Shown in pieces: positions 54,203 through 62,907 of a stretch of 64,000 nt of DNA. The notes beneath the pieces were generated by a model. The model was not told the DNA's origin. It saw only the letters and a program-made list of their open reading frames with translations, and did not search any database. The stretch is from DASSKA01 sp963839365. Its GTDB lineage: Bacteria > Actinomycetota > Actinomycetes > Propionibacteriales > Nocardioidaceae. Where the stretch lies: positions 1-64,000 of the forward strand of contig CAWIUT010000003.1 of NCBI GenBank assembly GCA_963839365.1. Reading direction: 5' to 3'. Position 1 is the first letter of the stretch. Each line of letters opens with the position of its first letter. The position numbers and the translations under genes are program-made.

Positions 54203-54769
54203 ATGACGGAGACGCTCGCAAGCAATGAAGTCTCTGAGGTTGCGGACCTTGTGCACCAGGCGGCCGCCGGTGACCGATCGGCCTGGGAGCAGCTCGTCGA
54301 CCGGTATGGGGGGCTGGTGTGGCGCGTGACCCGCGACTTCCGTCTCAGTGAGAGCGACCGTGCGGACGTCTCCCAAACCACCTGGCTGCGGCTGCTCGAG
54401 CACATCGACCGACTCGACCAACCAAGCCGTGTCGGGGCCTGGCTGACCACCACGGCGCGACGGGAGTGCCTGCGCCTCAGCTGCCTTCGGAAGAGGGTCG
54501 TGCTCGCCTACGACGGAGACGTCTTCGAGGCCAAGGAGGCTGTTCAGCCCGCCGTGGACGAAGGCCTCCTCGTGGCCGAGCGCGCCGACGACGTCCGAAA
54601 CGCCATCGAGCTGCTCCCTGCTCACTGGCAGAACCTGGTCCGCCTGCTCATGGCAGACCCGCCGTTGTCCTACGCTGAGATCTCCGACAGGCTCGGGCTG
54701 CCGATCGGCAGCATCGGGCCAACCCGTGGCCGGTGCATGCATCGGCTGCGCGCACTGCTGGACCCCTGA
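54203..54769 (+). CDS. ECF-type RNA polymerase sigma factor
   Basis: A 188-aa sigma-70 factor with region 2 (about 20-85, FRLSESDRADVSQTTWLRLLEHIDRL) and region 4 (about 130-185, LPAHWQNLVRLLM then SYAEISDRLGLPIGSIGPTRGRCMHRLR). No zinc anti-sigma gene is adjacent. The ATG follows GGGGGTGG; an in-frame GTG two codons earlier is possible. It is divergent from the flavoprotein operon and convergent with the next hypothetical gene, so its target may be the surrounding cluster. Confidence 0.9.
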   Translation: MTETLASNEVSEVADLVHQAAAGDRSAWEQLVDRYGGLVWRVTRDFRLSESDRADVSQTTWLRLLEHIDRLDQPSRVGAWLTTTARRECLRLSCLRKRVVLAYDGDVFEAKEAVQPAVDEGLLVAERADDVRNAIELLPAHWQNLVRLLMADPPLSYAEISDRLGLPIGSIGPTRGRCMHRLRALLDP

Positions 54770-54800
54770 CAGGCGAGGGGCTCCAGAGCTCGGGAGCAGC

Positions 54801-55244
54801 TCAGAGGCGCACCCAGGCAGTCTTCAGCAGGCTCCGCTCGGCGTGCGCCCACCGGATGAGCACGCTCGTCAGCCCGGGGGGCACGTCGGTGAAGAGACCG
54901 CCCCCGCGTTGCAGTGACTCGACGCGCCCAGAGGCGTCGAGAGTTCTCACCGACATGGTCGCCGGCTCGTCCGGCGAGACTCGCACGTCGAGAGCAAGGG
55001 GTCCACTCCCGCGCACGTCTACCTGGACCACGCAGCCGTGGCCCGCGAAACGGAGTCGACGCGTGCTCCCGGGGAAGCCCGCTGCCGCGTCGATCAACGT
55101 GTCCGCGACGATGTCCAGCACAAGGACGCCCACCTCGTGCTGGTCGAAGGCAGCGAGCGCCGCATCGCGGACTCGTCGTGGAACGTTGTCGATCTCCGTC
55201 TCCTTTCCGACAGTCCACGGCGATGCAACACGTCTCCTCGTCAA
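54801..55244 (-). CDS. Hypothetical protein, function unknown
   Basis: A 147-aa soluble-looking protein without signal, TM or cysteine clusters. A VVQVDVRGSGPLALDVRVSPDEPATMSVRTLD segment suggests a beta-rich fold of about 90 residues at the C-terminal side. The start is uncertain: the frame opens at a TTG (55244) with no clear ribosome-binding site, and later in-frame GTGs exist. Small proteins with this pattern accompany ECF sigma genes in some actinobacteria, but no homology is claimed. Confidence 0.45.
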   Translation of the reverse strand: MTRRRVASPWTVGKETEIDNVPRRVRDAALAAFDQHEVGVLVLDIVADTLIDAAAGFPGSTRRLRFAGHGCVVQVDVRGSGPLALDVRVSPDEPATMSVRTLDASGRVESLQRGGGLFTDVPPGLTSVLIRWAHAERSLLKTAWVRL

Positions 55245-55399
55245 CGCGGCGAGGCACCGCAGACAGCACCACGATCCGCACCGCGGCCCGCGGGATCAGG
55301 CACCGGCTCGACGGGTGCGCCGAACTTGGGTGATCCGCCTTCAGGCCGTCCCGGAGACGGCCCGATCCCCAGCTCAACCCTCATGTTGCCAGAGAGACG

Positions 55400-56626
55400 T
55401 CAAGTCCTAGGGGTGATACGCGTTCGGGGCCGCATCGACACAGATGGGGTTCGCGTGGCCGCCTCGACCATCATCTGTACGAAGGGTGCAGGATCGTCGG
55501 CCGCGAACCACGCCGTCTCCGCGACACCATGCAGAGATCGGACCCACGCCACCGGACCGAGACCAGGCCGCAGCAGGCGCAGCGACGCATAGAGGTCATG
55601 CGGCTCGTCGAGCCAACGCCGGCCATCCGGAGTACGCGACGGCGGCACCACTTGCCCAGTGAGGTCGAGATACTGCGCTCTGACCACATCCACTTCGCTG
55701 TCCACGAAGAGTCGGAAGGTCGCACCGATCCGGGGGTTCACGTCGAGCAGCTTGTATCGCCGGTCCCTGGGGTCGTAACGGCAGCCGAGATCGACGATGC
55801 CCGTGTAGCCGAGGTCCGAAAGGAACGCGGTCGCCTGCCGCACCACGGTCTCGTTCGCGCGACATACGCCCAGGCTCGTCGGCCCGGTCTCCGGGGGACA
55901 TTGACGGAGCTTGACGCCGGTGAACGCAGCCAAGCACCGCGACCCAGCGTCGAAGTAGGCGTTCAACATCCACACCGACTCTGCTCCGCCAGGCAGGTAC
56001 TCCTGCAGAACCAGGTTCGGCGTACCGTCCTCGCCGGACGCGTGGTGATACACCGCCAACAGCTCACGAAGGTCCCGAGCGATGGTGACGCTTGGCGTTT
56101 TGGCGCACCGACGCCTCGGGTCCATCAGCTTCACAACGATGGGAAAGCCGGTCGCGGCGGCATGGTCCACCACCTCAGCAACACTGGCCGGTACCGCCGT
56201 ACGCGCAGTAGGCATGTGCCGTTGCGTGCAGAGCCGATGCAACGCTGCCTTGTCCGCCAACGACGCCGCCAGCTCCGGAGGCCGCCGCTGGAAGAGGTAG
56301 CGCTCACCGAGTGCATCGGCGTGCTCGTCCACGTACAAGGCGGCAGTGTCGTCCACGGGGACAAGGATCGCCTTGCCATCCATGCGGTCCGCCATGCCCA
56401 ACAGGTCCGACAGCAGCTTGTGCGGATCAGTCGCATCGGCGCACACGGGGAAGCGTCCCGCCACGTACCGGGAGCGATCGTACGGCAGCGGCGGGCCAGG
56501 GTGCGCGATGTGCACGGCAACACCGAGTCGACCAAGGCTGCGCGCAACGGCGAGCGGCGTCTGCAGCAGGCGCTCGGCCGTGGTCGTGAGCACCAGCACA
56601 GGTGTGGAGGTGTCCGGCACTCTCAT
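55400..56626 (-). CDS. ATP-grasp carboxylate-amine ligase-like protein, copy 1
   Basis: A 408-aa ATP-grasp protein. The preATP-grasp part holds VPVDDTAAL (about 89). The ATP-binding core has IVVKLMDP, LVLQEYLPGG and a C-terminal metal site KLLDVNPRIG. It shares motifs throughout with the protein at 60383-61636 (EYLPGG, AFTGVK, GPTSLG, NPRIGA and YLDLTGQVVP), so the two are paralogues. Members ligate a carboxylate to an amine via acyl phosphate. It starts 10 nt after the ComA-like gene and is probably in the same operon. Confidence 0.86.
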   Translation of the reverse strand: MRVPDTSTPVLVLTTTAERLLQTPLAVARSLGRLGVAVHIAHPGPPLPYDRSRYVAGRFPVCADATDPHKLLSDLLGMADRMDGKAILVPVDDTAALYVDEHADALGERYLFQRRPPELAASLADKAALHRLCTQRHMPTARTAVPASVAEVVDHAAATGFPIVVKLMDPRRRCAKTPSVTIARDLRELLAVYHHASGEDGTPNLVLQEYLPGGAESVWMLNAYFDAGSRCLAAFTGVKLRQCPPETGPTSLGVCRANETVVRQATAFLSDLGYTGIVDLGCRYDPRDRRYKLLDVNPRIGATFRLFVDSEVDVVRAQYLDLTGQVVPPSRTPDGRRWLDEPHDLYASLRLLRPGLGPVAWVRSLHGVAETAWFAADDPAPFVQMMVEAATRTPSVSMRPRTRITPRT

Positions 56627-56636
56627 CTGGCCAGGC

Positions 56637-57470
56637 CTACTCCCGCCGGGCCCGCGTCATGTTGCCGAATGCCACGGGGGTCCCAGCAGCCGGTGACCGC
56701 AGTGCGCTTCTGCCAAAGGAGTCGGAATGCAGACCGTACCGGTAGATCTCCACGCGCAGGATCTCCTCCAGGCGAACGTTGGACAGTCGCACCTCCGCCC
56801 CGAAGTGGTCCATCAGCGCGAACTGGCTTCGCTTCGTAGGCGCCTCGTAGACCACTTGTGTGAGCCCGAACGTCCCGGCGAACCGGTCGGCGAGACGTTG
56901 GTTGAGTCTCCCTCGCCGGTCGAAGAGTCCGACGTCCCGTGCGTTCTCTCGTGCCTCCACGACGAGTACGGCGGCGCCCGCATCGAGCCAGCGGCGACCG
57001 ACCTCCAACAGCCGCCGCACGACGGCGCTGGTGAACGGGCCGCCATGCTTCGAGCCCAGCTCGAACTGCACCTCGAGACCGCGGCAGCGTGCCATCGACA
57101 TGACCTGATCGATCTTGATGTCACCCTGCGTGAAGCCCTGGCCACACTCGATGCGCGTGAACCCCATGTCGGCACACAGGTCGAGATACCCCGGCAGGGA
57201 ACCCAGTGCCCTGGCGATCTCGAACGGGCCGCCACCGGTTGTCGTCGGGACCCCAAGAGCCTGGGCAGCAGCGATCTTGGCGCGGGTCACGCCCTCATCG
57301 GCCAGCAACCAGCACGCCATCGAGATCTTCAGCGCCGCCATCAGCGACGCGCTCTGCTGGAGGTGGCCTTCCAAGGTGTGAAGGTCATAGCCAGGGTCGA
57401 AAGGACACGTTCGAGGCGTGGGCGGCGCGACACCGACCGCGCTCAGGAACGCGGACGTGCTCACTACCAC
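56637..57470 (-). CDS. Phosphosulfolactate synthase (ComA) family protein, divergent
   Basis: A 277-aa beta/alpha-barrel protein of the PF02679 type. The C-terminal half keeps family features: FELGSKHGG (137-144), EARENARDVGLFD (172-184), VYEAPTKRSQ (207-216), RLSNV and LHSDSFG (247-253). In the N-terminal half the usual GWGTS-like loop reads SMACW and the KPR..G segment is not clear, so the reaction (sulfite plus PEP) is not assured. The GTG at 57470 follows GGGGAG; the GTG at 57494 is an alternative. It lies between a sulfotransferase and an ATP-grasp gene. Confidence 0.75.
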   Translation of the reverse strand: MVVSTSAFLSAVGVAPPTPRTCPFDPGYDLHTLEGHLQQSASLMAALKISMACWLLADEGVTRAKIAAAQALGVPTTTGGGPFEIARALGSLPGYLDLCADMGFTRIECGQGFTQGDIKIDQVMSMARCRGLEVQFELGSKHGGPFTSAVVRRLLEVGRRWLDAGAAVLVVEARENARDVGLFDRRGRLNQRLADRFAGTFGLTQVVYEAPTKRSQFALMDHFGAEVRLSNVRLEEILRVEIYRYGLHSDSFGRSALRSPAAGTPVAFGNMTRARRE

Positions 57471-57609
57471 ATCGATCTCCCCACGCGCACCCACAGAACC
57501 GACACCTCAAGAGAGTCAGCGGCGTGGACCACTGATACCGGAACGTCGCCGTTCGGCAAATGCAGGAGGCCATCCTGCGAAACAGCCGGCACTGCTCGGC
57601 GGAGCACGA

Positions 57610-58569
57610 TCAGGCGGCGCCGGGTTCCGGCGACTCCCGCCGCGGCAGGAGCGCGTAGCGGTACCGCAGCAAGAGGGGCCACGTCATGGTGGTGACAAGG
57701 GCACGATCCCGAAGTCGCATCCTGTGGCGCCACTCGTCGTCGAGACGCAGGGTCACGTCTCCGAGCCGAAACCGTCCAGGATTCCCCGAAACCGAATGTG
57801 TCGGCGCCAGCCGAACAGTCTGGTCCGCGGTGAACGGCAGTGGGGCGGGCATGCCGACCCCTTCGACCAGGCGAGCAGTCGCCGGTACCGGGTCTGCCAT
57901 GAAGTCCTCGTAACGCAGCAGCGTGAAGGAGGCCGCGCGTGCCGGGAGCAGCCAGCCGCAGAGCGCGTGGTTCTTCGTCCACCGGCGCGCCGTGACGTAC
58001 GGTTGCTCCCGGGGCATGAGCCTGCCATCCCCGAAGTCGGGAAGCGTCCGGAGGCGGGTGTTGGAGAACGCCGCCGCGCGTGGATCGCGGACCAGATGCA
58101 GGACGTGCAGCCGGACGCCCGGCAGCGTCGCGAGCAGCAACCCGTACACCGGAGACTTGGACGAGTCCACGATGACGCGGCAGCCGGTGACATCGCGCAC
58201 AGCGCGGTACAGCGCTGCGAGCGTGCTTCGGTACTCATCACCATCGAGTGGCCGGTCTGTGCGGGCGTTCCACACGGACCGGACCCATCCGCTCCGGAGG
58301 TGCTCACGCGTGAGCACGTCGAGTCTCTCTGCGTCGTGCCTGTCGAGCTGCCGGCCGAACGCCTTTTGCAGGATGCGCTCCCACTCCGGGCAGGAGCAGA
58401 CCGGCTCTCCGCAACCGCACCGCCGACCCTCGACGATGCCGCGTCGCCAGATGTTCCACAGCTCGCCGACGGCGAAGTAGCCGTCGAGCTGACCAAGGAT
58501 GTTGGCGACGATCGTGCTGCCGGTACGGCTGGAGCCGGCGACGAAGAACACTGTGATGTCGTCGTTCAT
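57610..58569 (-). CDS. Sulfotransferase (cluster copy 1)
   Basis: A 319-aa PAPS-dependent sulfotransferase. The 5'-phosphosulfate loop is GSSRTGST (12-19) and the 3'-phosphate motif HLVRDPRAAAFS lies at about 157-168. A CGC...CSC cluster (residues about 51-60) is an extra feature seen in some bacterial members. It starts one base after the stop of the next sulfotransferase gene, so they are coupled. It ends 140 bp before the ComA-like start. Confidence 0.9.
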   Translation of the reverse strand: MNDDITVFFVAGSSRTGSTIVANILGQLDGYFAVGELWNIWRRGIVEGRRCGCGEPVCSCPEWERILQKAFGRQLDRHDAERLDVLTREHLRSGWVRSVWNARTDRPLDGDEYRSTLAALYRAVRDVTGCRVIVDSSKSPVYGLLLATLPGVRLHVLHLVRDPRAAAFSNTRLRTLPDFGDGRLMPREQPYVTARRWTKNHALCGWLLPARAASFTLLRYEDFMADPVPATARLVEGVGMPAPLPFTADQTVRLAPTHSVSGNPGRFRLGDVTLRLDDEWRHRMRLRDRALVTTMTWPLLLRYRYALLPRRESPEPGAA

Positions 58570-58570
58570 G

Positions 58571-59350
58571 TCACTGGTACTCCAGCTCGCGCAACGTGCT
58601 TCGGCAGGCCAGCGACGTCAGCGTGCGTAGCACCGGGTCGAGCCCGCGGCCCGCCGTGCCGACCCTGGCGCGGTACACCGCGCACCCATCCGCGGACGTC
58701 GCCCGCCGCTTGGCGGACTCTTCGTAGTAGAGAGACCGTACGTCGTGCTCCTGCTCCTCGTGATGCAGCACGGCGTCGTCCCAAGGCTCTCCGAGGAACT
58801 CGAGCATCCGTCCGACGGTGGCCTTCGTGTCGAGGACGAGGTCCTCGTAACGCAGCTCGTGGTAGCGGCCCGAGGGCAGCCGGTGCCCCGCCTCCCGTGC
58901 CGTGCGCACGTAGTACGGCCACTTCGCGGTCGCCTTCACCCCGGACAAGTACCCCCAGCTGCTCCGGTGCGAGGCCACCACGTCCCGGCCGTCTCTGATG
59001 AGGTGGACGATCTGGCAGTCCGGGAACATCTCGGCGACCACTCCGACGGAAAGTGCGTATCGCGGGGTCTTGTCCGCCCAGCGCGCCTTGCCGCGGCGCG
59101 CTGCGTAGTCGGACTGGAAGCGGTCGAACATCGCCGCGATCTGGCGCAGCCAGTAATCGCGGGGGAACCCGTAGTGCGCGAAGTGCGGCCAGTTCCGCTC
59201 CCCGACGATGCGCTCTGCGAACTCGGTGAGAAACAGCGTCTCGGGTCCACAGCTGATGTTCGGATGTGAGTCGAGGATGAGCCGGAGCAGGGTGGTTCCC
59301 GACCGGTGGCAGCCCACGACGAAGATCGGTGCGCTGGTTCTGTCGCCCAT
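58571..59350 (-). CDS. Sulfotransferase (cluster copy 2)
   Basis: A 259-aa sulfotransferase with the 5'-loop GCHRSGTT (13-20) and HLIRDGRDVVAS (about 125-136). A conserved WADKTPRY segment follows the family pattern. The ATG at 59350 is chosen for the family N-terminus; a frame start at 59377 is open but no ribosome-binding site decides. First gene of the minus-strand operon, divergent from copy 3 across 142 bp. Confidence 0.9.
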   Translation of the reverse strand: MGDRTSAPIFVVGCHRSGTTLLRLILDSHPNISCGPETLFLTEFAERIVGERNWPHFAHYGFPRDYWLRQIAAMFDRFQSDYAARRGKARWADKTPRYALSVGVVAEMFPDCQIVHLIRDGRDVVASHRSSWGYLSGVKATAKWPYYVRTAREAGHRLPSGRYHELRYEDLVLDTKATVGRMLEFLGEPWDDAVLHHEEQEHDVRSLYYEESAKRRATSADGCAVYRARVGTAGRGLDPVLRTLTSLACRSTLRELEYQ

Positions 59351-59492
59351 GCCAGATACGAGCGCGATGACGACCAACAGATACCGGTATCAAGCCCGCG
59401 GTGTGCTCGGTCTGTCCGATGACACGGTGGGACGTGGCAGCTGTGTCTGCAACAGTGCGCCCGGCATGGCGCATCCGGGAGGAGGCGGGTCC

Positions 59493-60383
59493 GTGACAGA
59501 GACCCCGAGCTTCGTGTTCCTGCTCAGCAACGGCCGGTCGGGCTCCAGCCTGGTCCACGAGCTGTTGGCCCGCCACCCGGATGTCGGGTTCATCTCCAAT
59601 GTGGAGGACAACTTCCCACAGCTCCCTGCAAGCTTCGGAAGGAACAACAACGCGTTGTACCGGCGAGTTCCGCAACAGCTCACCCAGAAGGGGCGCCTGA
59701 GATACGCACCGTCGGAGGGATACCGGCTGCTTCGGTACAGGGTCTCGCCGGCACTGGTGGCGAGCTGTCGTGACCTGCTTGCCTCAGACGCCGACCCCTG
59801 GCTGGCCACACGGTTCCGCAACCTGTTCACCGACCGCGCACGGGCGCAGCGCAAGCCCGTGTTCGTGCACAAGTTCACCGGATGGCCACGTAGCGGGTTC
59901 ATCAGCGCGGCCCTCCCCGGCGTGCGTTTCATCCACATAGTCCGCGACCCGCGCGACGTGGCCACGTCCGGGCTCAAGAGCTCGTGGTGGAGCGGCTGGC
60001 GCGGGCCGATGGGCCTGAACTTCGGCACCCTCTCCCCGTCGTACGCGGAGACGTGGGAGAGGTCGGGTCGGTCCTTCCCCGTGTTGGCGGCACTGAGCTG
60101 GAAGACGGTCATGGACGCCTTCGAGGCGGCGCGCGCATGTGTGCCTGCCGGCGGGTGGCTCGACGTGCGGTTCGAGGACGTGCTCGCTGATCCGGACACC
60201 CAGTTCAAGAAGATGACGGACTTCGCCGGGCTTCACGAGGATCCCCGGTTCCGGGCTGCCCGTTCGGGGACGGTCTTCGAGGGTGACCGCGTCGGGGCGT
60301 TCAAGCGAGACCTCGACCCGTCCTCGGTGGCCGCCATGGAGTCGTGCCTGGAGCGCGAGCTGAGCTACTGGGGTTACCGCTAG
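59493..60383 (+). CDS. Sulfotransferase (cluster copy 3)
   Basis: A 296-aa sulfotransferase with the 5'-loop SNGRSGSS (12-19) and HIVRDPRDVATS (about 149-160). Although the frame opens at 59208, the GTG at 59493 has a strong GGAGGAGG about 8 nt upstream and gives the normal family start. Its TAG stop overlaps the GTG of the next ATP-grasp gene by one base, so the two are translated together. Confidence 0.92.
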   Translation: MTETPSFVFLLSNGRSGSSLVHELLARHPDVGFISNVEDNFPQLPASFGRNNNALYRRVPQQLTQKGRLRYAPSEGYRLLRYRVSPALVASCRDLLASDADPWLATRFRNLFTDRARAQRKPVFVHKFTGWPRSGFISAALPGVRFIHIVRDPRDVATSGLKSSWWSGWRGPMGLNFGTLSPSYAETWERSGRSFPVLAALSWKTVMDAFEAARACVPAGGWLDVRFEDVLADPDTQFKKMTDFAGLHEDPRFRAARSGTVFEGDRVGAFKRDLDPSSVAAMESCLERELSYWGYR

Positions 60384-61636
60384 TGCCGACCTTCCCAGCG
60401 CCGTGGCGGGCGTCGACCGGGCCACGCGTGCCGTTGCCGGACGTGGACACCGAGACGCCGGCGGTCGTGCTCAAGCTCGGCGACAACCCCTTCGACCACG
60501 GCGGCCTGGGAGCGGCCCGCAGCCTCGGCCGGCTGGGGGTTCCGGTGTACGCCGTGGACCGTGCCCCCGGCACGCCGCCGCTGGCGTCGAGATACCTGCG
60601 CGGCCGCTGGCTGTGGCGCCCCGATCCGGACGATGCGGGCCAGGTCCGCGAGGGAATGGTGCGGCTCGCGGAGCGGATCGGGCGTCCATCCGTGGTCATC
60701 CCCACCGACGACCTGAGCGCGGTCTTCCTCGCCGAGCACGGGGCGGACCTCCGCCCGTGGTTCCTCTTCCCGGCCCCGCCCTCCGACCTCCCTCGCCGCC
60801 TGATCGACAAGTACGCGCTCTCCTCGTTGTGCCATGACCTGGACATCCCGTGTGCGGCGATGAAGCTGGTCCGATTGGCCGAGGAGGCCGAGGAGTTCGC
60901 CGAGCGAGTGGGGTTCCCGCTGGCGGTCAAGGTGCGGGTGCCCTGGCAGAGCGGGCACGGGCTGACCCGGCGGACCACACTCGTCGGGTCGGGCCGGCAG
61001 CTCACCGCTCTGCTCAGCCAGGTGCGCGCCGAAGCGGGCCTGCTGGTGCAGGAGTACGTCCCGGGCGGCCCCGGCCATGACTGGTTCTTCCATGGGTACT
61101 GCGACGCCACCTCAACATGCCGGCCCGCGTTCACCGGGGTCAAGGAACGCTCCTACCCGGTGCATGCCGGCCCCACGGCCCTCGGCCGCTCCGTGCCGAA
61201 CGCGGGACTCGTGGCGCAGGTGCGCAACCTGCTGGCCCGGCTCTCGTACCGCGGCATCATGGATCTCGACATCCGCCTCGACGGCCGCGATGGCCGCTAC
61301 AAGCTGCTGGACTTCAATCCGCGGCTGGGAGCTCAGTTTCGGGTCTTCCGCAACGAGTCCGGTGTGGACGTCGCCGTCGCGGCGCATCTGGACCTGACCG
61401 GGCGTCCCGTCCCCGACGCCGCGCAGGTCGACGACCGGGCCCTCCTGGTGGAGAACTACGACGCGCCGGCCGTGTTCGGGTACTGGCGCCGCGGCGAGCT
61501 AGGACCGCACCGGTGGCTGAACTCGCTCCGTGGGGTCGAGGAACTCGCCTGGTTCGCGCGTGACGATCTCCGCCCGTTCGGTCTGATGTGCCTTCGGGTC
61601 TCCGGACGGATCTGCAGAAGAGTGACCCGCACGTGA
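60383..61636 (+). CDS. ATP-grasp carboxylate-amine ligase-like protein, copy 2
   Basis: A 417-aa paralogue of the protein at 55400-56626. Motifs align in order: VIPTDDLSAVF (about 102), AVKVRVPW, LVQEYVPGG, AFTGVKERS, GPTALG, KLLDFNPRLGAQF and HLDLTGRPVP. The C-terminal 60 residues also match. The GTG start shares a base with the sulfotransferase stop. Probable role: joining an acid to an amine on the same product as the sulfotransferase; inference. Confidence 0.86.
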   Translation: MPTFPAPWRASTGPRVPLPDVDTETPAVVLKLGDNPFDHGGLGAARSLGRLGVPVYAVDRAPGTPPLASRYLRGRWLWRPDPDDAGQVREGMVRLAERIGRPSVVIPTDDLSAVFLAEHGADLRPWFLFPAPPSDLPRRLIDKYALSSLCHDLDIPCAAMKLVRLAEEAEEFAERVGFPLAVKVRVPWQSGHGLTRRTTLVGSGRQLTALLSQVRAEAGLLVQEYVPGGPGHDWFFHGYCDATSTCRPAFTGVKERSYPVHAGPTALGRSVPNAGLVAQVRNLLARLSYRGIMDLDIRLDGRDGRYKLLDFNPRLGAQFRVFRNESGVDVAVAAHLDLTGRPVPDAAQVDDRALLVENYDAPAVFGYWRRGELGPHRWLNSLRGVEELAWFARDDLRPFGLMCLRVSGRICRRVTRT

Positions 61637-61692
61637 CAACGTGGTCGAGGTGTCCGACGCGGTCACCAGCCGGGCGACCGTCGTACGTGCTG

Positions 61693-62907
61693 CTACCGGA
61701 GCTCGGAGTAGATCTTCGCGAGGCGGCGCAGGTGCGCGTCCGGCGCGTGCTCGCTCTCGACGTATACCCGCGCCCGCCGTCCCGCCTCGAAGGCCCCGTC
61801 TGGATCCATCAGTAGGCGACGCAGCGCAGCCGCGAGCGCGTCCGGCTCACTCGGGACGACAAAGCCTCGCTCCCCGCGCCCGACAAGCTCGGGAAGGCCG
61901 CCAAGCGCCGTCGCGACCACCGGGACCCCGCACGCGAACGCCTCCAGCACCGCCATCGGCTGGTTCTCATGACACCGGGAGGGCAGCACAGCGACCGAAC
62001 TTCGACGCACGTGGTCGAGCACAGCAGGCTTCTGTAGGTGCCCATGGAAGCGGACCCGCCCCGGCGCGACCTCGGCTGCCTGCCGCCGCAACGACTCCAG
62101 CAGCGGTCCGGTGCCCAGTACGTGCAGGACGACACCAGGTAGCAGGCCGACGGCGTCGACGAGCGTGTCCAGACCCTTCTCGTGGCTCAGCCTGCCGACG
62201 TAGACGAGGTCGCCACCGGGCCGATGCTTCGGCTGCACCGCGGCCGCGTCCACGAAGTTGCCGACCACGTGCAGCCGGTCGGGGAACACGCCGGCGCGGG
62301 TCATCACGTCGGCGCAGAAGCTGCTCGGACAGATGAAGGCGCCGACGGGCGCGTAGGCGCGGGTCGCGCGCTGCACCGCCGACTCGACCGCGAGCAGCGC
62401 GCTCGCGGTCAACGATCCGTCCTTGCACCGGCGCCTTACCGGGCTGAGTGGTGAGCCGCCGACGCAGGCGTCGCAGACCTGCCCGTGGTCGAGGAGAAGG
62501 TATGACGGACAGGCCAGCTTGTAGTCGTGAAGTGTCATCACGGCCGGCAACCGGGCTTCGGTCACGGCTCGAAGCACTGACGGTGACAACTGGTGGTAGA
62601 TGTTGTGCAGGTGCACGATGTCTGGGCCGAAAGCGCGGATAACCCTGCGCAAGCCCTCCCGGCTCGCAGGCGAGTACATCATCCGACCCGCGGCCCTGGC
62701 CCGTGGCACGATCCCGCCCGGCGGCGGTTCGAGCTGTACGTGGGGCGGGAAGTCTGCGTCGTACTGCAGCGGCGGGTTCTCCGGGTGCGCCATACCGAAG
62801 AAGGCCACCTCGTGGCCGGCGCGCGCTTGCAGGGCAGCGAGGTCGAACAGGTACGCCTCTGCGCCGCCGCGCCGGTAGAGAAACTTGTTCACGTGGAGGA
62901 TGCGCAC
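61693..62907 (-). CDS. GT4-family glycosyltransferase
   Basis: A 404-aa retaining glycosyltransferase. It starts RILHVNKFLYRRGGAE, and carries TLHDYKLACPSYLL with a cysteine group (CDAC...C), YVGRLSHEKGLDTLV and the E-x7-E region ENQPMAVLEAFACGVPVVA. The GTG at 62907 has GGGAGG 4 nt upstream and gives the standard N-terminus; the ATG at 62922 has no such site. It overlaps the deacetylase gene by 19 bp. It converges with the ATP-grasp gene. Confidence 0.92.
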   Translation of the reverse strand: MRILHVNKFLYRRGGAEAYLFDLAALQARAGHEVAFFGMAHPENPPLQYDADFPPHVQLEPPPGGIVPRARAAGRMMYSPASREGLRRVIRAFGPDIVHLHNIYHQLSPSVLRAVTEARLPAVMTLHDYKLACPSYLLLDHGQVCDACVGGSPLSPVRRRCKDGSLTASALLAVESAVQRATRAYAPVGAFICPSSFCADVMTRAGVFPDRLHVVGNFVDAAAVQPKHRPGGDLVYVGRLSHEKGLDTLVDAVGLLPGVVLHVLGTGPLLESLRRQAAEVAPGRVRFHGHLQKPAVLDHVRRSSVAVLPSRCHENQPMAVLEAFACGVPVVATALGGLPELVGRGERGFVVPSEPDALAAALRRLLMDPDGAFEAGRRARVYVESEHAPDAHLRRLAKIYSELR

